A DNA stretch of 64,000 nt from Cystobacter fuscus. GTDB lineage: Bacteria; Myxococcota; Myxococcia; Myxococcales; Myxococcaceae. Location: contig NZ_CP022098.1 in NCBI RefSeq assembly GCF_002305875.1, positions 4,030,001 through 4,094,000 on the forward strand. Reading direction: 5' to 3'. Below are positions 10,144 through 18,797 of the stretch, one piece after another (the first letter of the stretch is position 1; each line of letters opens with the position of its first letter). Position numbers and translations under genes: made by a program. The notes beneath the pieces were generated by a model that was not told the DNA's origin, did not search any database, and saw only the letters and a list, made by a program, of their open reading frames with translations.

Positions 10144-10365
10144 CGGCGTTCCTGATCTCCCGGTCTGGGGTTGAGTTCCACCAACAGTGGATGGCGCGGG
10201 AAGTATCGAGAATCCCCTCGGGGTTCAACCCCCGCCTGCGGGGCAGCCGGCCAGGCACCCCCCCACGCCCGCCTGCCCTGGTGCGGATGGGCCGTTGACT
10301 GGTGGATTCCTACTCTCCTGTTGGGACCAAGTCCGTCAGCCGGTCTGGCGCCGAGGGGAGGAGAC

Positions 10366-11439
10366 ATGGAGTCGTCCGCACGCAGGGACTCACCGATACT
10401 GACGCCGAGAGAGATCTACGAGCGGTTGGACCGCTACGTCATCGGCCAGGAAGCAGCCAAGCGCGCCGTGGCCATCGCCGCCCACAACCACCTCAAGCGC
10501 ATCCAGGCGCGGCGGATGAGGCGTGGCTCGCTCATCAAGAAGTCCAACATCCTGCTCATCGGGCCCACGGGCAGCGGCAAGACGCACATCGCCCGCAACC
10601 TGGCGGACATCCTCTCGGTGCCCTTCACCACCGTGGACGCCACCGAGTACACGGAGGCCGGCTACTACGGCAAGGACGTGGAGGTGATGGTGGCGGACCT
10701 GCTCTTCAAGAGCAACCACTCGGTGGAGGACACCCAGCGGGGCATCATCTTCATCGACGAGGTGGACAAGATCGCCCGGCGCTCGCAGGGCGCGCGCAAC
10801 GGGGCGGGTAGCCGGGACATCGGTGGCGAGGGCGTGCAGCAGGCGCTGCTCAAGCTGCTGGAGGGGCGCGAGGTCTTCGTTCCCATGAATGTCACCCAAT
10901 CGTTCAACCGGGGTGACATGGTGCCCATCGACACCCGGGACATCCTGTTCATCTGCGCGGGGACGTTCTCCGACCTGCAGGAGTACGGCAGCCAGGGCGA
11001 GTCGCGGCCCCTGGGCTTCGGCGCTCCGGACGTGAAGACGCTGCGCCGGCGCATCACCACCCGGCAGCTCGTGGAGTTCGGGATGCTGTCGGAGTTCCTC
11101 GGGCGGCTGCCGGTGGTGGTGCAGTTGGAGCTGCTGGGCGAGCCGGAGCTGTTGCGCGTGCTCACCGAGCCGCCGGACTCCATCGTGCGCGAGTATGGCG
11201 AGCTGCTGGGCCTGGACGGCATCGAGCTGGACTTGAACGAGGAGGCGCTGCGCGAGGTGGTGCGCTTCTCCGTGGACAAGGGGCTGGGCGCGCGCGGCCT
11301 GCGCTCCATCCTCGAGCACGTGATGGCGGACGTGATGTTCGAGGCGCCCGAGCGCCGCCACCGCCGGGTCACCGTGGACAGGGCCTTCGTGCGCGCCCGC
11401 CTGGAGGGACTGGAGGCCGGGGCGGGGCTCGGGGCCTGA
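10366..11439 (+). CDS. ClpX-like AAA+ ATPase lacking the zinc-binding domain
   Basis: 357 residues, shorter than ClpX (about 420) because the N-terminal Cys4 zinc domain is absent. The start ATG 10366 is preceded by GAGGGGAGGAG; the open frame extends further upstream without support. Walker A is GPTGSGKT (66-73) and Walker B is IIFIDEVDK (about 127-135). The pore loop reads GYYG where ClpX has GYVG, and an LGFG stretch corresponds to the ClpP-contacting loop. The sensor/arginine-finger region GLGARGLRSILE is present. It probably unfolds substrates for ClpP or works as a chaperone. A second, canonical ClpX is presumably elsewhere in the genome. It is convergent with the CvpA gene 11 bases away. 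Confidence 0.85.
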   Translation: MESSARRDSPILTPREIYERLDRYVIGQEAAKRAVAIAAHNHLKRIQARRMRRGSLIKKSNILLIGPTGSGKTHIARNLADILSVPFTTVDATEYTEAGYYGKDVEVMVADLLFKSNHSVEDTQRGIIFIDEVDKIARRSQGARNGAGSRDIGGEGVQQALLKLLEGREVFVPMNVTQSFNRGDMVPIDTRDILFICAGTFSDLQEYGSQGESRPLGFGAPDVKTLRRRITTRQLVEFGMLSEFLGRLPVVVQLELLGEPELLRVLTEPPDSIVREYGELLGLDGIELDLNEEALREVVRFSVDKGLGARGLRSILEHVMADVMFEAPERRHRRVTVDRAFVRARLEGLEAGAGLGA

Positions 11440-11450
11440 CGCGCGGAGGG

Positions 11451-12203
11451 TCAGTCGCGCTGACTGGCCCTCGCCGCGGCGCCCAGCCGGGCCACGAACT
11501 GCGGGTCCTGCAACAACTGGAGGGCGAGGTTGTTGCGCAGGACTTCCTGGGTGTCTCCCCGCTCGAGGGCGGCGCGCAGGTTCTTGTTCGCCATGGCCTT
11601 CTGGAAGCGCGGGTCCTTCTTCAGGGCCTTGTAGGCGGGATCGTCCGCCAGGCGGCGGGCCCGCTCGGGATCGGTGGACACCTGGGCCACCACGACCATG
11701 TCCCGCACGGCGGCGAACTGCGTCATCTCGAAGAGGTTGTAGCGCCGCGCCAGCTCGAAGGACACCGAGTCCTTGGGGGACACGCCGAGGTTGCGCCCGG
11801 CCACCACCACGTACTTGTCCACGAAGACGAGCGCGCTGATCATCACGTAGGCGATGATCACCACCTTGAGGCCGCCGAGCACGAAGCCCACGACGTTGTC
11901 CGCGCTGCGCTGCTCCGGATTCTTCGCGCCCATCATCCGCCGCAGCAGGGTGGTCAGGGCGTAGCGCACCGCCACCAGCACGACGATGAAGAGCAGCAGG
12001 GAGCCCGCGAGTGTCCCGAAGAGCAGCGGGGCGCCGCCGAGCGCCTCGGCCATCCGCGGGCCCACGTACGGGCCGAGCTTGCGCGAGACGAACCACGCCA
12101 CCGCGACCGCCACCAGGCCGGCGATCTGCCGGGCCCCGCCGGTGATGGCGCCCGCCACGGCGAACAGCAGCACGAGCCCCAGGAGGATGAGATCGATGGT
12201 CAC
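11451..12203 (-). CDS. CvpA family membrane protein
   Basis: 250 residues. Four hydrophobic segments in the first 150 or so residues (about 5-40, 56-85, 100-130) match the CvpA fold, including the early GLVLLFAVAGAITGGARQI glycine-rich membrane block. The C-terminal 100 residues are soluble and charged. CvpA proteins are inner-membrane proteins tied to envelope homeostasis or colicin V production. It is the last gene of a leftward run: Hsp70, J-domain protein, then this gene, 31 bases downstream of the J-domain stop. Confidence 0.85.
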   Translation of the reverse strand: MTIDLILLGLVLLFAVAGAITGGARQIAGLVAVAVAWFVSRKLGPYVGPRMAEALGGAPLLFGTLAGSLLLFIVVLVAVRYALTTLLRRMMGAKNPEQRSADNVVGFVLGGLKVVIIAYVMISALVFVDKYVVVAGRNLGVSPKDSVSFELARRYNLFEMTQFAAVRDMVVVAQVSTDPERARRLADDPAYKALKKDPRFQKAMANKNLRAALERGDTQEVLRNNLALQLLQDPQFVARLGAAARASQRD

Positions 12204-12234
12204 GGGGACGTTCCTCGGCCTGACGGGGGGCTCG

Positions 12235-13424
12235 TCAACGGATCTTGAAGCTGTCGCCCCCCTGCTTGCGCGACTCCTCTAGTAGCACCTTCTGCACCTC
12301 GGCGAGCTTCTCCTTGTAGCGAGTGTTCGCGGGTTCATAGGTGAGGGCCATCTTCAGGTTGCGCTCGGCCGAGGCCCAGCGCCCCGCGTCGGCGTCGGCC
12401 GCGCCCGTCTGGTAGAACTGGCGGCCCTTGGGATTGGAGCCGATCTGCTCCTCCACCTGCCGCTTGGAGGCGGCGCGCGTCTCGGACTCGGAGGACTCGG
12501 TGAAGCGCAGCTTGTGGGCGCGCTCGGGCCCCGACACGTCCGCCGTGTACTGCCGGCGCTTCGCGTCGTCGCGCAGCACGTAGTAGGCCTCGGTGACGCG
12601 CTTGTAGAGCTCGTTGACGCGCTCCTTCACTTCCTTGTCCTGGAGCTGGAAGAAGCGGTCCGGGTGGTAGGCGCGGCTCTCGCGGTAGAAGGCCTTCTTG
12701 ATGTCCGAGGGGGACGCGGTGCGCTCCACCTGGAGGATCTCGAAGTAGTCCATCTGGTCGAGCCGGGCGCAGCGCTCCGCGAGCTCGGCCATGGGGTCGG
12801 ACGCGGCGGCGGGGGCGGCGCGGCGGCGGGAGGCGGGGGCGCGACGGCGGGCACCACGGGCGCGATGGAGGGCACGAGCGGCGCGATGGAGGGCATCGCG
12901 GGAGGAGGCGGCGGCTGGAGCGCGGCGGGAGGAGGGGGCGGGGGCCGGCCTCCCCCCGCGCTCGAGACGGGCCGCCCGGAGCCGGGGGCGGGCGGGGGCA
13001 CGACCGGGACGGCGGCGCTGGACAGCGGGGTTCCGCCGGGACGCCGGGTGATGGGCACGGCCGGGATGGCGGCGCTGGACAGCGGGGTGGCGCCAGGACG
13101 CGGGGCGGCGGGCACGCTCCCGGCGGGCGCGGGAGGAGGACTCGCCGGGGCGGCGGAGAGGGTCGGCACCCGGGCGGTGGGCCGAAAGGAGGGATCGTTC
13201 GGAGGCACGCCGACAGCGGGCCGCGTGCCCAAGGGTGCCCCGGTGGAGGGGGCCGTGGGGAGCCCGGTCGAGGAGGGTCGTACCCCTGATGGGGGAGATT
13301 CCGGACGCGACCCGAGCGACACGGTCGACACCTTGACCGTGGGGCGCTGGCCGGGCTCCGAGGGGATGTCGGGCGGTGGAGGCGGGGGAGGCTTGCCCGC
13401 GCCGTTGTGTGGAGGCTGTGACAT
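12235..13424 (-). CDS. J-domain protein with long Pro/Ala-rich N-terminus, frameshifted in this sequence
   Basis: The ATG at 13424 opens a proline-rich frame (PPPPPPPDIPSEPG, PTVKVSTVSLGSRPE and repeats of TPLSSAA) that runs about 200 residues. The J domain lies in a different frame: DYFEILQVERTASPSDIKKA, the HPD motif in YHPDRFF, then a TPR-like end (RWASAERNLKMALTYEPAN) and stop at 12235. A one-base shift in the G/C homopolymer region about 12790-12850 joins them. Either the base call there is wrong or the gene is really split. J proteins stimulate Hsp70 ATPase, and the Hsp70 gene ends 9 bases upstream, so the pair is surely functional partners. The J domain alone could start at ATG about 12793. 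Confidence 0.75.
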
Positions 13425-13433
13425 CGCGCGGCT

Positions 13434-15056
13434 CTATCTGCCTCGGCGGGGAGCGGCCACGGCGGGCAGGTCCGCCCCTCCATGGCCCGCGAGTTGGAGT
13501 TGCTGGTTGGCCTGGATGGAGCGCTGGATGTCCGCCTCCGACAGGCCCGAGGACATGGTGAGCGTGGTGGACGTCTTCTGTCCCGTCTCCTGATCCGCCG
13601 CGGAGACGTTCACCATGCCGTCGGTGTTGATCTCGAACGTCACGTCGATCTTCACCTCGCCCCGGTAGCCCACGCGAAAGCCCGAGAACTCGAACTCGCC
13701 GAGCATCTCGCACTCGTCGGCGCGGTTGCTCTCGCCCTGGTAGACGCGGATCTTCACCTTCTCCTGGCCGTCACGGCTGGTGGTGAAGGTCTTCGAGCGG
13801 TCGATGGGCACCGGCGTGTTCTTCTCGATGATCTTCTCGGTGTATCCACCCACCGTGCCGATGCGCAGCGACAGCGGCGTCACGTCCACGAGGAAGGTCT
13901 CGGTGGCGGTGTCCAGCAGCGCGTTGGCCTGGAGCGCCGCGCCCATGGCCACCACCTGGTCCGGGTTGATGCCTTCCTTGGGCTCCTTCTGGAAGTAGTG
14001 GCGCACCGAGTTGCGGATGATGGGCAGGCGCGTGGGGCCACCCACGAGGATGACCGCGTCGATGTCCGCCGCCGTCATGCGCGCGGATTGCAGCGCCTCG
14101 TCACACACCTTGAAGGTGCGCTGCACCAGGTCCATCACCATCCGGTTGAACTGATCCTGGGTGAGCCGGGCCGTCAGATCCAACACCTTGCCCTGGGAGT
14201 CCTGGCAGATGCCCTCGCACCGCACGTCCGCCACGCCCTGGCCGCCCACGTCGATCTTCGCCCGCTCGGCCGCGTCCTTGAGCATCTGCAGGCAGTACTT
14301 GTTCTGCCTCAAGTCCAACCGCGTGCGCTTGAGGAAGTCGTCCGCCAGCCACGTCATGATGCGGTCGTCGAAGTCGTCGCCGCCCAGGTACGTGTCACCC
14401 GCGGTGGACAGCACCTCGAAGACGTCCTTGCCGATCTCCAGGATGGAGACGTCGAAGGTGCCACCGCCCAGGTCGTACACCACCACGCGCTGGCTCACGT
14501 CCCGGCCGAAGCCGTAGGCGAGCGCCGCCGAGGTGGGCTCGTTGAGGATGCGCAGCACCTCCAGCCCGGCGATGCGCCCCGCGTCCTTGGTCGCCTGCCG
14601 CTGGTTGTCGTTGAAGTAGGCCGGCACGGTCACCACCGCCTTGGTCACCGGCGTGCCCAGGTAGCCCTCGGCGATGGCCTTCATCTCCTTGAGCACCAGC
14701 GCGGAGATCTCCGGCAGCGAGTACGTCTCGCCCCTCACGGCGATGCGCACCGTGTTGTTCTCTCCCTCGACGATCTGGTACGGCATCACCGCCTGCGCCT
14801 TCTTCACCTCGTCGGAGAAGAAGTAGCGCCCGATGAGGCGCTTGGCCGAGTACACCGTCGACTCGGCGTTGGTGATGATGTTGCGCTTGGCCGCGTTGCC
14901 CACCAGCACCGAGCCGTCCTCGAGAAAGGACACGCAGGAGGCGTGTGTCGTCTCGCCCCACTCGTTGGGAATGACGAACGGCTGACCGTCCCGGACCACG
15001 GACACACACGAGGTCGAGGTGCCCAGGTCGATGCCGATCGCGATCTCTTCCGACAT
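13434..15056 (-). CDS. Hsp70 (DnaK-like) chaperone with shortened C-terminus
   Basis: 540 residues, about 100 fewer than DnaK. The ATPase phosphate loops are present (GIDLGTSTS at 8-16, [12 protein letters not shown] around 190, [11 protein letters not shown] around 335), as is the interdomain hydrophobic stretch. The substrate-binding beta domain ([17 protein letters not shown]) is complete. The alpha-helical lid is mostly lost and the protein ends in a short Gln/Ala/Arg tail. Myxobacteria carry many DnaK paralogs, some such as SglK with developmental roles. The adjacent J-domain gene suggests a dedicated pair. A sigma70-like promoter lies about 60 bases upstream. Confidence 0.92.
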   Translation of the reverse strand: MSEEIAIGIDLGTSTSCVSVVRDGQPFVIPNEWGETTHASCVSFLEDGSVLVGNAAKRNIITNAESTVYSAKRLIGRYFFSDEVKKAQAVMPYQIVEGENNTVRIAVRGETYSLPEISALVLKEMKAIAEGYLGTPVTKAVVTVPAYFNDNQRQATKDAGRIAGLEVLRILNEPTSAALAYGFGRDVSQRVVVYDLGGGTFDVSILEIGKDVFEVLSTAGDTYLGGDDFDDRIMTWLADDFLKRTRLDLRQNKYCLQMLKDAAERAKIDVGGQGVADVRCEGICQDSQGKVLDLTARLTQDQFNRMVMDLVQRTFKVCDEALQSARMTAADIDAVILVGGPTRLPIIRNSVRHYFQKEPKEGINPDQVVAMGAALQANALLDTATETFLVDVTPLSLRIGTVGGYTEKIIEKNTPVPIDRSKTFTTSRDGQEKVKIRVYQGESNRADECEMLGEFEFSGFRVGYRGEVKIDVTFEINTDGMVNVSAADQETGQKTSTTLTMSSGLSEADIQRSIQANQQLQLAGHGGADLPAVAAPRRGR

Positions 15057-15115
15057 TCCGTCTCCGCTGTCGCCTGGCGGGCCGTTGGTGCCCCCACGCT
15101 CGGAAAAACGCCCGG

Positions 15116-15145
15116 ATGTTAGACACCTTGAAGCGGGCGTGTCAA
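15116..15145 (-). promoter_or_regulatory. Sigma70-like promoter for the Hsp70 cluster
   Basis: On the minus strand a perfect TTGACA (15145-15140) stands 18 bases before TAACAT (15121-15116), placing transcription start near 15109 and leaving a leader of about 50 bases before ATG 15056. No CIRCE-like repeat is visible, so heat control through HrcA is not indicated. Confidence 0.6.
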
Positions 15146-15194
15146 ACGTTCATTCTGGTTAAAACCCAGTGGTTTCAAGGGGTTGGAGGGTCTG

Positions 15195-15905
15195 CTAGCC
15201 GCCGAAGAAGGACACCTCGAGGCAGCGCACGAAGAGGTTGGCGGAGGCGTGGAAGAGGGCCGCGCCCACGACACTGCCGGTGCGCTCGCGCATCCACCCG
15301 AAGAGCAGGGCGGGGAAGAAGACGGACAGGCGCCACACCTGGAAGATGGCCAGGTGCCCGAGCGCGAAGAGCAGCGCGGTGAGCCAGAAGGCGGGCCCCA
15401 GCCGGACGCCGAACACGCGCCGCCCCTGGGGCCAGGCATCGCGCAGGCGCGCCTGCATGTAGCCCCGGTAGAAGAACTCCTCGGGTAGGGCCACGACGAA
15501 GAGCTGATCCACCACCCACTCCCCGAAGCGCGGGGGCAGCCGGGGAGTGAAGTGCGCCGGGCCCCGGAAGGGCGCGAGCAGCCGCGCGAGCTCCGTGGGC
15601 AGCAGCGGGAGCACCTCCGTCCACAGCCAGAAGAGCCCGGAGAAGAGCGGGAACACCACCAGGCTCATTCCCAGGAAGAGGCGCACGTCCTGGCGCCAGG
15701 TGCGCGTGGACAGCCCGTAGTCGCGGTAGTCCTCGCCGCGCCAGCGCATGGGGATGAGCGGCAGGTAGAGAAAGCCCACCGTGGCCACCAGCTTGGGCAC
15801 GCCCGTGCCGCCGAACAGCAGGAAGGAGACGATGATGCCCAGGAAGCCCAGGATCCACAGGCCGAGCACCTCCTGGACGGCGGTGGGGCGCCAGCGAGCC
15901 GTCAT
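15195..15905 (-). CDS. CPBP-family glutamic intramembrane protease, myxosortase-like (MXAN_2755/MrtX type)
   Basis: 236 residues with about seven hydrophobic segments. The three CPBP motifs are present: EEFFYR (EExxxR) around residue 142, the FALGH block around 185, and HASAN (HxxxN) near the C-terminus. The start ATG 15905 excludes an upstream Arg/Gly-rich frame that only shadows the neighbour. The pairing with a trypsin-like gene 8 bases upstream matches my memory of M. xanthus MXAN_2756/MXAN_2755, the latter proposed as the myxosortase that processes MYXO-CTERM proteins such as TraA. If so, it trims C-terminal sorting tags at the membrane. No MYXO-CTERM protein is encoded in this window. 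Confidence 0.75.
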   Translation of the reverse strand: MTARWRPTAVQEVLGLWILGFLGIIVSFLLFGGTGVPKLVATVGFLYLPLIPMRWRGEDYRDYGLSTRTWRQDVRLFLGMSLVVFPLFSGLFWLWTEVLPLLPTELARLLAPFRGPAHFTPRLPPRFGEWVVDQLFVVALPEEFFYRGYMQARLRDAWPQGRRVFGVRLGPAFWLTALLFALGHLAIFQVWRLSVFFPALLFGWMRERTGSVVGAALFHASANLFVRCLEVSFFGG

Positions 15906-15913
15906 GGAGGCAC

Positions 15914-16507
15914 TCACGGCGTGGCGACCCGGGTGACGAGCTGCTGCTTGACGGCGTCCAGGGGCAGGGCCCGGCAGCCGCGCCCCTTGCGCTGCACGGA
16001 CACCGCCACCAGCCGGCCCCGGGTGTCGAAGAGGGGGCTGCCCGGAGGCAGCGCGACGTCCACGTCGATGAAGGGCTCGGGGGCCTCGCGCGCCAGTCCC
16101 GCGGTGGGGGTGTCGCGCTTCTGGCCCCGGCCCGGCACCACGCCGATGAGCCACTGGCCCGCGGGGCTCGCGGCGGACACCTGCACGGGCACGGCGGGGT
16201 AGTTGCCCGTGGGCGCGGCGACGACGGCCACCTTGAGCATCGCGTTGGCGAGCAGCACCGTGGCCGGCAGGCTCTGGCCCGCGAACTCCACCCGCGCGGC
16301 CTCCAGGTCGACGTGGCGCACGGAGGTGAGCACCTGGCCCTCGGAGCCCACGATGATGCCCAATCCCGCGCCGCGCCCGCCCCGCACCTTCACCACCGAG
16401 CGCTCATACAGCGCCAGGGTCTTCTGGAGATCGGCACGGGTCGGTTTGTCCGCGGCGAGGACGCTGGTGGAGACGAGGGCGAGGACGAGGGGCAGGAGGC
16501 GCGTCAC
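15914..16507 (-). CDS. Exported trypsin-like domain protein (MXAN_2756-like), probably degenerate
   Basis: 197 residues with a clear Sec signal ending VSTSVLAA. The fold resembles trypsin: LGIIVGSEGQVLTSVRHV places a His at the catalytic position, and PPGSPLFDTRGRLVAV resembles the serine loop (GSP instead of GDSGGP). No catalytic Asp is evident after the His (ANAMLKVAVVAA), so activity is doubtful. It lies between polX (23 bases upstream) and the CPBP protease gene (8 bases downstream), in one leftward transcription unit. It may be a periplasmic cofactor of the CPBP protease. Confidence 0.75.
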   Translation of the reverse strand: MTRLLPLVLALVSTSVLAADKPTRADLQKTLALYERSVVKVRGGRGAGLGIIVGSEGQVLTSVRHVDLEAARVEFAGQSLPATVLLANAMLKVAVVAAPTGNYPAVPVQVSAASPAGQWLIGVVPGRGQKRDTPTAGLAREAPEPFIDVDVALPPGSPLFDTRGRLVAVSVQRKGRGCRALPLDAVKQQLVTRVATP

Positions 16508-16530
16508 GACGCTCGGAGCCTAGCACCCCA

Positions 16531-18294
16531 TCACGCGGTGCGCTGCTGGCGCAGGGTGGCGATGAACTTCTCGGCGGAGAGGGTGTTGAGGACATCCCCC
16601 CGGCGGGCCCACCCCCGGCGCGCGGTGCCCAGGGAGAAGGCCAGGTTGCCCAGGTCCTCCGCCCGGTGCGCGTCACAGCTCACCACCAGCTTCACCCCGC
16701 GCTCGAGCGCCATCCGCACGTGCTCGGTCTTCAGATCCAACCGCTCCGGCTTGCCGTTGACCTCCACCACCACGCCCCGCTCGGCCGCCTTGTCGAGCAC
16801 CTCTTCCATGCGCAGGGGGTAGGGATCGCGGTTCGGGAGCATCCGCCCGGTGGGGTGTCCGAGGATGTGCAGGTGCGGGTTGTCGAACGCCTTGAGCACC
16901 CGGCGCGTCATCTGATCCTCGTCCATGCCGTGGCGCACGTGGATGGAGCCGATGACCACCTCCAACTGCTCGAGCACGGCGTCGGTGTAGTCGAGCGCGC
17001 CGCTCTCCAGGATGTCCACCTCGATGCCCTTGAGCAGCCGCACACCCTTCACGGCGTCGTTGACGCGGTCGATCTCCTCCCACTGCCGGCGCAGGTCGTC
17101 CTCCTTGAGCCCGCCGGCGTAGATGGACGCCTGGCTGTGCTCGGTCACCGTGAGGAACTTGAGCCCCAGGGCCCCGGCCGCGCGCGCCATCTCCTCCAGG
17201 GTGTTCTTCCCGTCCGACCAGGTGCTGTGGGCATGCACCGCGCCCTGGAGATCCTCCCAGGTGACCAGGTCCTCGGGCAGCTTCCCCGCGAGCGCCGCCT
17301 CGATCTCTCCCGTGTCCTCGCGCAGCTCGGGAGGGATGTACTGCATGCCGAGCAACCGGTAGAGCGCGGCCTCGTCGGGCACGTGCAGCTTGGTGCCATC
17401 GGCGCGGTGCACCCCCCACTCGGAGATCTTCAACCCCCGCTCCTGGGCGAGCCCCCGCAGGCGCACGTGGTGGGCGCGCGAGCCGGTGAAGTGGTGCAGG
17501 GCGGTGGCGAAGTCCTCGTCGGGCAGGACGCGCAGGTCCACCTGGAGATCCTTCTCGTGCAGCCGCACCGAGCACTTGCTCTCGCCCCGGCCGATGACGT
17601 GGGCCACCTCGGGCGCGGCGCAGAAGGCGTCGAACACGGCGCTGGCCCCGGCCGCCGAGGCGATGAGGTCCACGTCCCCCACGGTCTCCGCCCGCCGACG
17701 CAGACTGCCTCCGACGCTCGCGCGGATGACACCCGGCAGGGTCTGCACGGAGGCGAGCAGGCGCTCGGCCACGGGCAGCACCTCGCCCAGCAGGCGCCGG
17801 GGGGAGTTCGAGCGCCGGTACAGCTCGATGCCCGCGAGCAGGTTGGCCTCGCTCTTCTCCCCGAAGCCGGCCACCTGACGCACACGGCCCTCGCGGCAGG
17901 CCTTCTCCAGCGCGTCCACGCCGTCCACCCCGAGCTGCCGGGCGAGGAGCACCGCCTTCTTCGGTCCCAGCTCCGGCACCCGCACGAGCTCCAGCACTCC
18001 CGCGGGCAGCTCGGCGCGCAGCGCCTCGTGGTAGGCGAGCCGGCCCGTGGTCAGCAGCTCGGACACCTTGTCGGCGATGGCCTGACCGATTCCCGGCAGC
18101 TCCTGGAGCCGGCCGTCGCGCAGCAGGGCACCCAGGTCCTCGGAGAGGCCCGCGAGGCGATCGGCGGCGATGTCATAGGCGCGGCTGCGAAAGGGATTCT
18201 CCCCCTTCATCTGGAGGAGCAGCGAGATGTCCCGGAGGACCTGGATGACGGTGGCTTTATCGGGCGGCTTCACGGGGGAAAAGGTAATGCCCAT
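16531..18294 (-). CDS. polX: PolX-type DNA polymerase/3'-5' exonuclease (family X polymerase plus PHP domain)
   Basis: 587 residues, normal for bacterial PolX. The N-terminal half has helix-hairpin-helix motifs (LPGIGQAIADKV, VPELGPKKA) and the polymerase centre GSLRRRAETVGDVDLI with its paired Asp. The C-terminal PHP domain shows HAHSTWSDG, TEHS, GIEVDIL, GSIH, HILGHPTGR, EVNG and SCDAHR, the metal-binding series of a Mn-dependent nuclease. PolX works in gap-filling base-excision repair. It heads a leftward operon with the trypsin-like and CPBP genes, with no evident functional link. Confidence 0.95.
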   Translation of the reverse strand: MGITFSPVKPPDKATVIQVLRDISLLLQMKGENPFRSRAYDIAADRLAGLSEDLGALLRDGRLQELPGIGQAIADKVSELLTTGRLAYHEALRAELPAGVLELVRVPELGPKKAVLLARQLGVDGVDALEKACREGRVRQVAGFGEKSEANLLAGIELYRRSNSPRRLLGEVLPVAERLLASVQTLPGVIRASVGGSLRRRAETVGDVDLIASAAGASAVFDAFCAAPEVAHVIGRGESKCSVRLHEKDLQVDLRVLPDEDFATALHHFTGSRAHHVRLRGLAQERGLKISEWGVHRADGTKLHVPDEAALYRLLGMQYIPPELREDTGEIEAALAGKLPEDLVTWEDLQGAVHAHSTWSDGKNTLEEMARAAGALGLKFLTVTEHSQASIYAGGLKEDDLRRQWEEIDRVNDAVKGVRLLKGIEVDILESGALDYTDAVLEQLEVVIGSIHVRHGMDEDQMTRRVLKAFDNPHLHILGHPTGRMLPNRDPYPLRMEEVLDKAAERGVVVEVNGKPERLDLKTEHVRMALERGVKLVVSCDAHRAEDLGNLAFSLGTARRGWARRGDVLNTLSAEKFIATLRQQRTA

Positions 18295-18320
18295 GGAATG
18301 AGGGTGCAGGCGAGCGGAAA

Positions 18321-18383
18321 CTCGAGGAGGGGTCCAGGACTCCGGGTCCTACTCGGAGCTCGCTCCGCTCCCTGCTCCTCGAG
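18321..18383. other. Cloverleaf-like inverted-repeat element
   Basis: CTCGAGGAG (18321-18329) and CTCCTCGAG (18375-18383) form a 9-bp outer stem. Inside are two small hairpins: AGGAC/GTCCT (18336-18350) and CGGAG/CTCCG (18354-18367). It sits in the divergent gap between polX and the Rieske gene. It could be a structured leader or a REP-like repeat. High GC makes chance pairing easier. Confidence 0.4.
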
Positions 18384-18462
18384 GACTCGCGCAAGACCCT
18401 CCCGCGTCCGCGCCGAACCAGGGTAAAGAACCTTCGATGCTGTTTCCAGGAAGTCACGAGGA

Positions 18463-18789
18463 ATGGAGCCGATGAAGATCAAGCTCGGACCGGCGGATTT
18501 CGCCGAGCAGGAGATGCGGGGCTACGAGGTGGGCAAGCGCAACCTGTGCGTGGCCCGCATCGACGGGCGCTACAAGGGGCTGGACGACTGGTGCAACCAT
18601 GCCGGCTGCCTGTTGTCCGGCGGACGCATCGAGGGCAACAGGGTCATCTGTCCCTGCCACGAGGTGGGCTTCGACATGGACACGGGCAAGAACGAGACCT
18701 CGCCGGGCGTGTGTGACGACCAGCCCACCATGTCGATCGCGGTCGAGAACGGTGAGCTGCTCGTCGAGCTGTCCGAGAAGGATCTCTAG
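18463..18789 (+). CDS. Rieske [2Fe-2S] ferredoxin-like protein
   Basis: 108 residues, a small soluble Rieske protein. The two cluster motifs are C-x-H in WCNHAGC (about residues 43-49) and C-x-x-H in CPCHEVGF (about 65-72). There is no signal peptide or membrane anchor, so it resembles ferredoxins that feed dioxygenases or stand-alone NirD-like proteins. A second ATG at 18472 (MKIKLG) has a slightly better spaced GGAG and may be the true start. It begins a tight three-gene unit with the His-rich MoaB-like gene 8 bases downstream. Confidence 0.9.
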   Translation: MEPMKIKLGPADFAEQEMRGYEVGKRNLCVARIDGRYKGLDDWCNHAGCLLSGGRIEGNRVICPCHEVGFDMDTGKNETSPGVCDDQPTMSIAVENGELLVELSEKDL

Positions 18790-18797
18790 GAGAACAG

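Noticed and set aside
10201..10260. Several short GC hairpins in the speA/ClpX-like divergent gap
   Set aside because: Stems are 4-5 bp and expected by chance at this GC; no T tract or operator symmetry.
13482..15122. Long frame antisense to the Hsp70 gene
   Set aside because: Its composition ([14 protein letters not shown] type) is typical of reverse-strand shadows; no family features.
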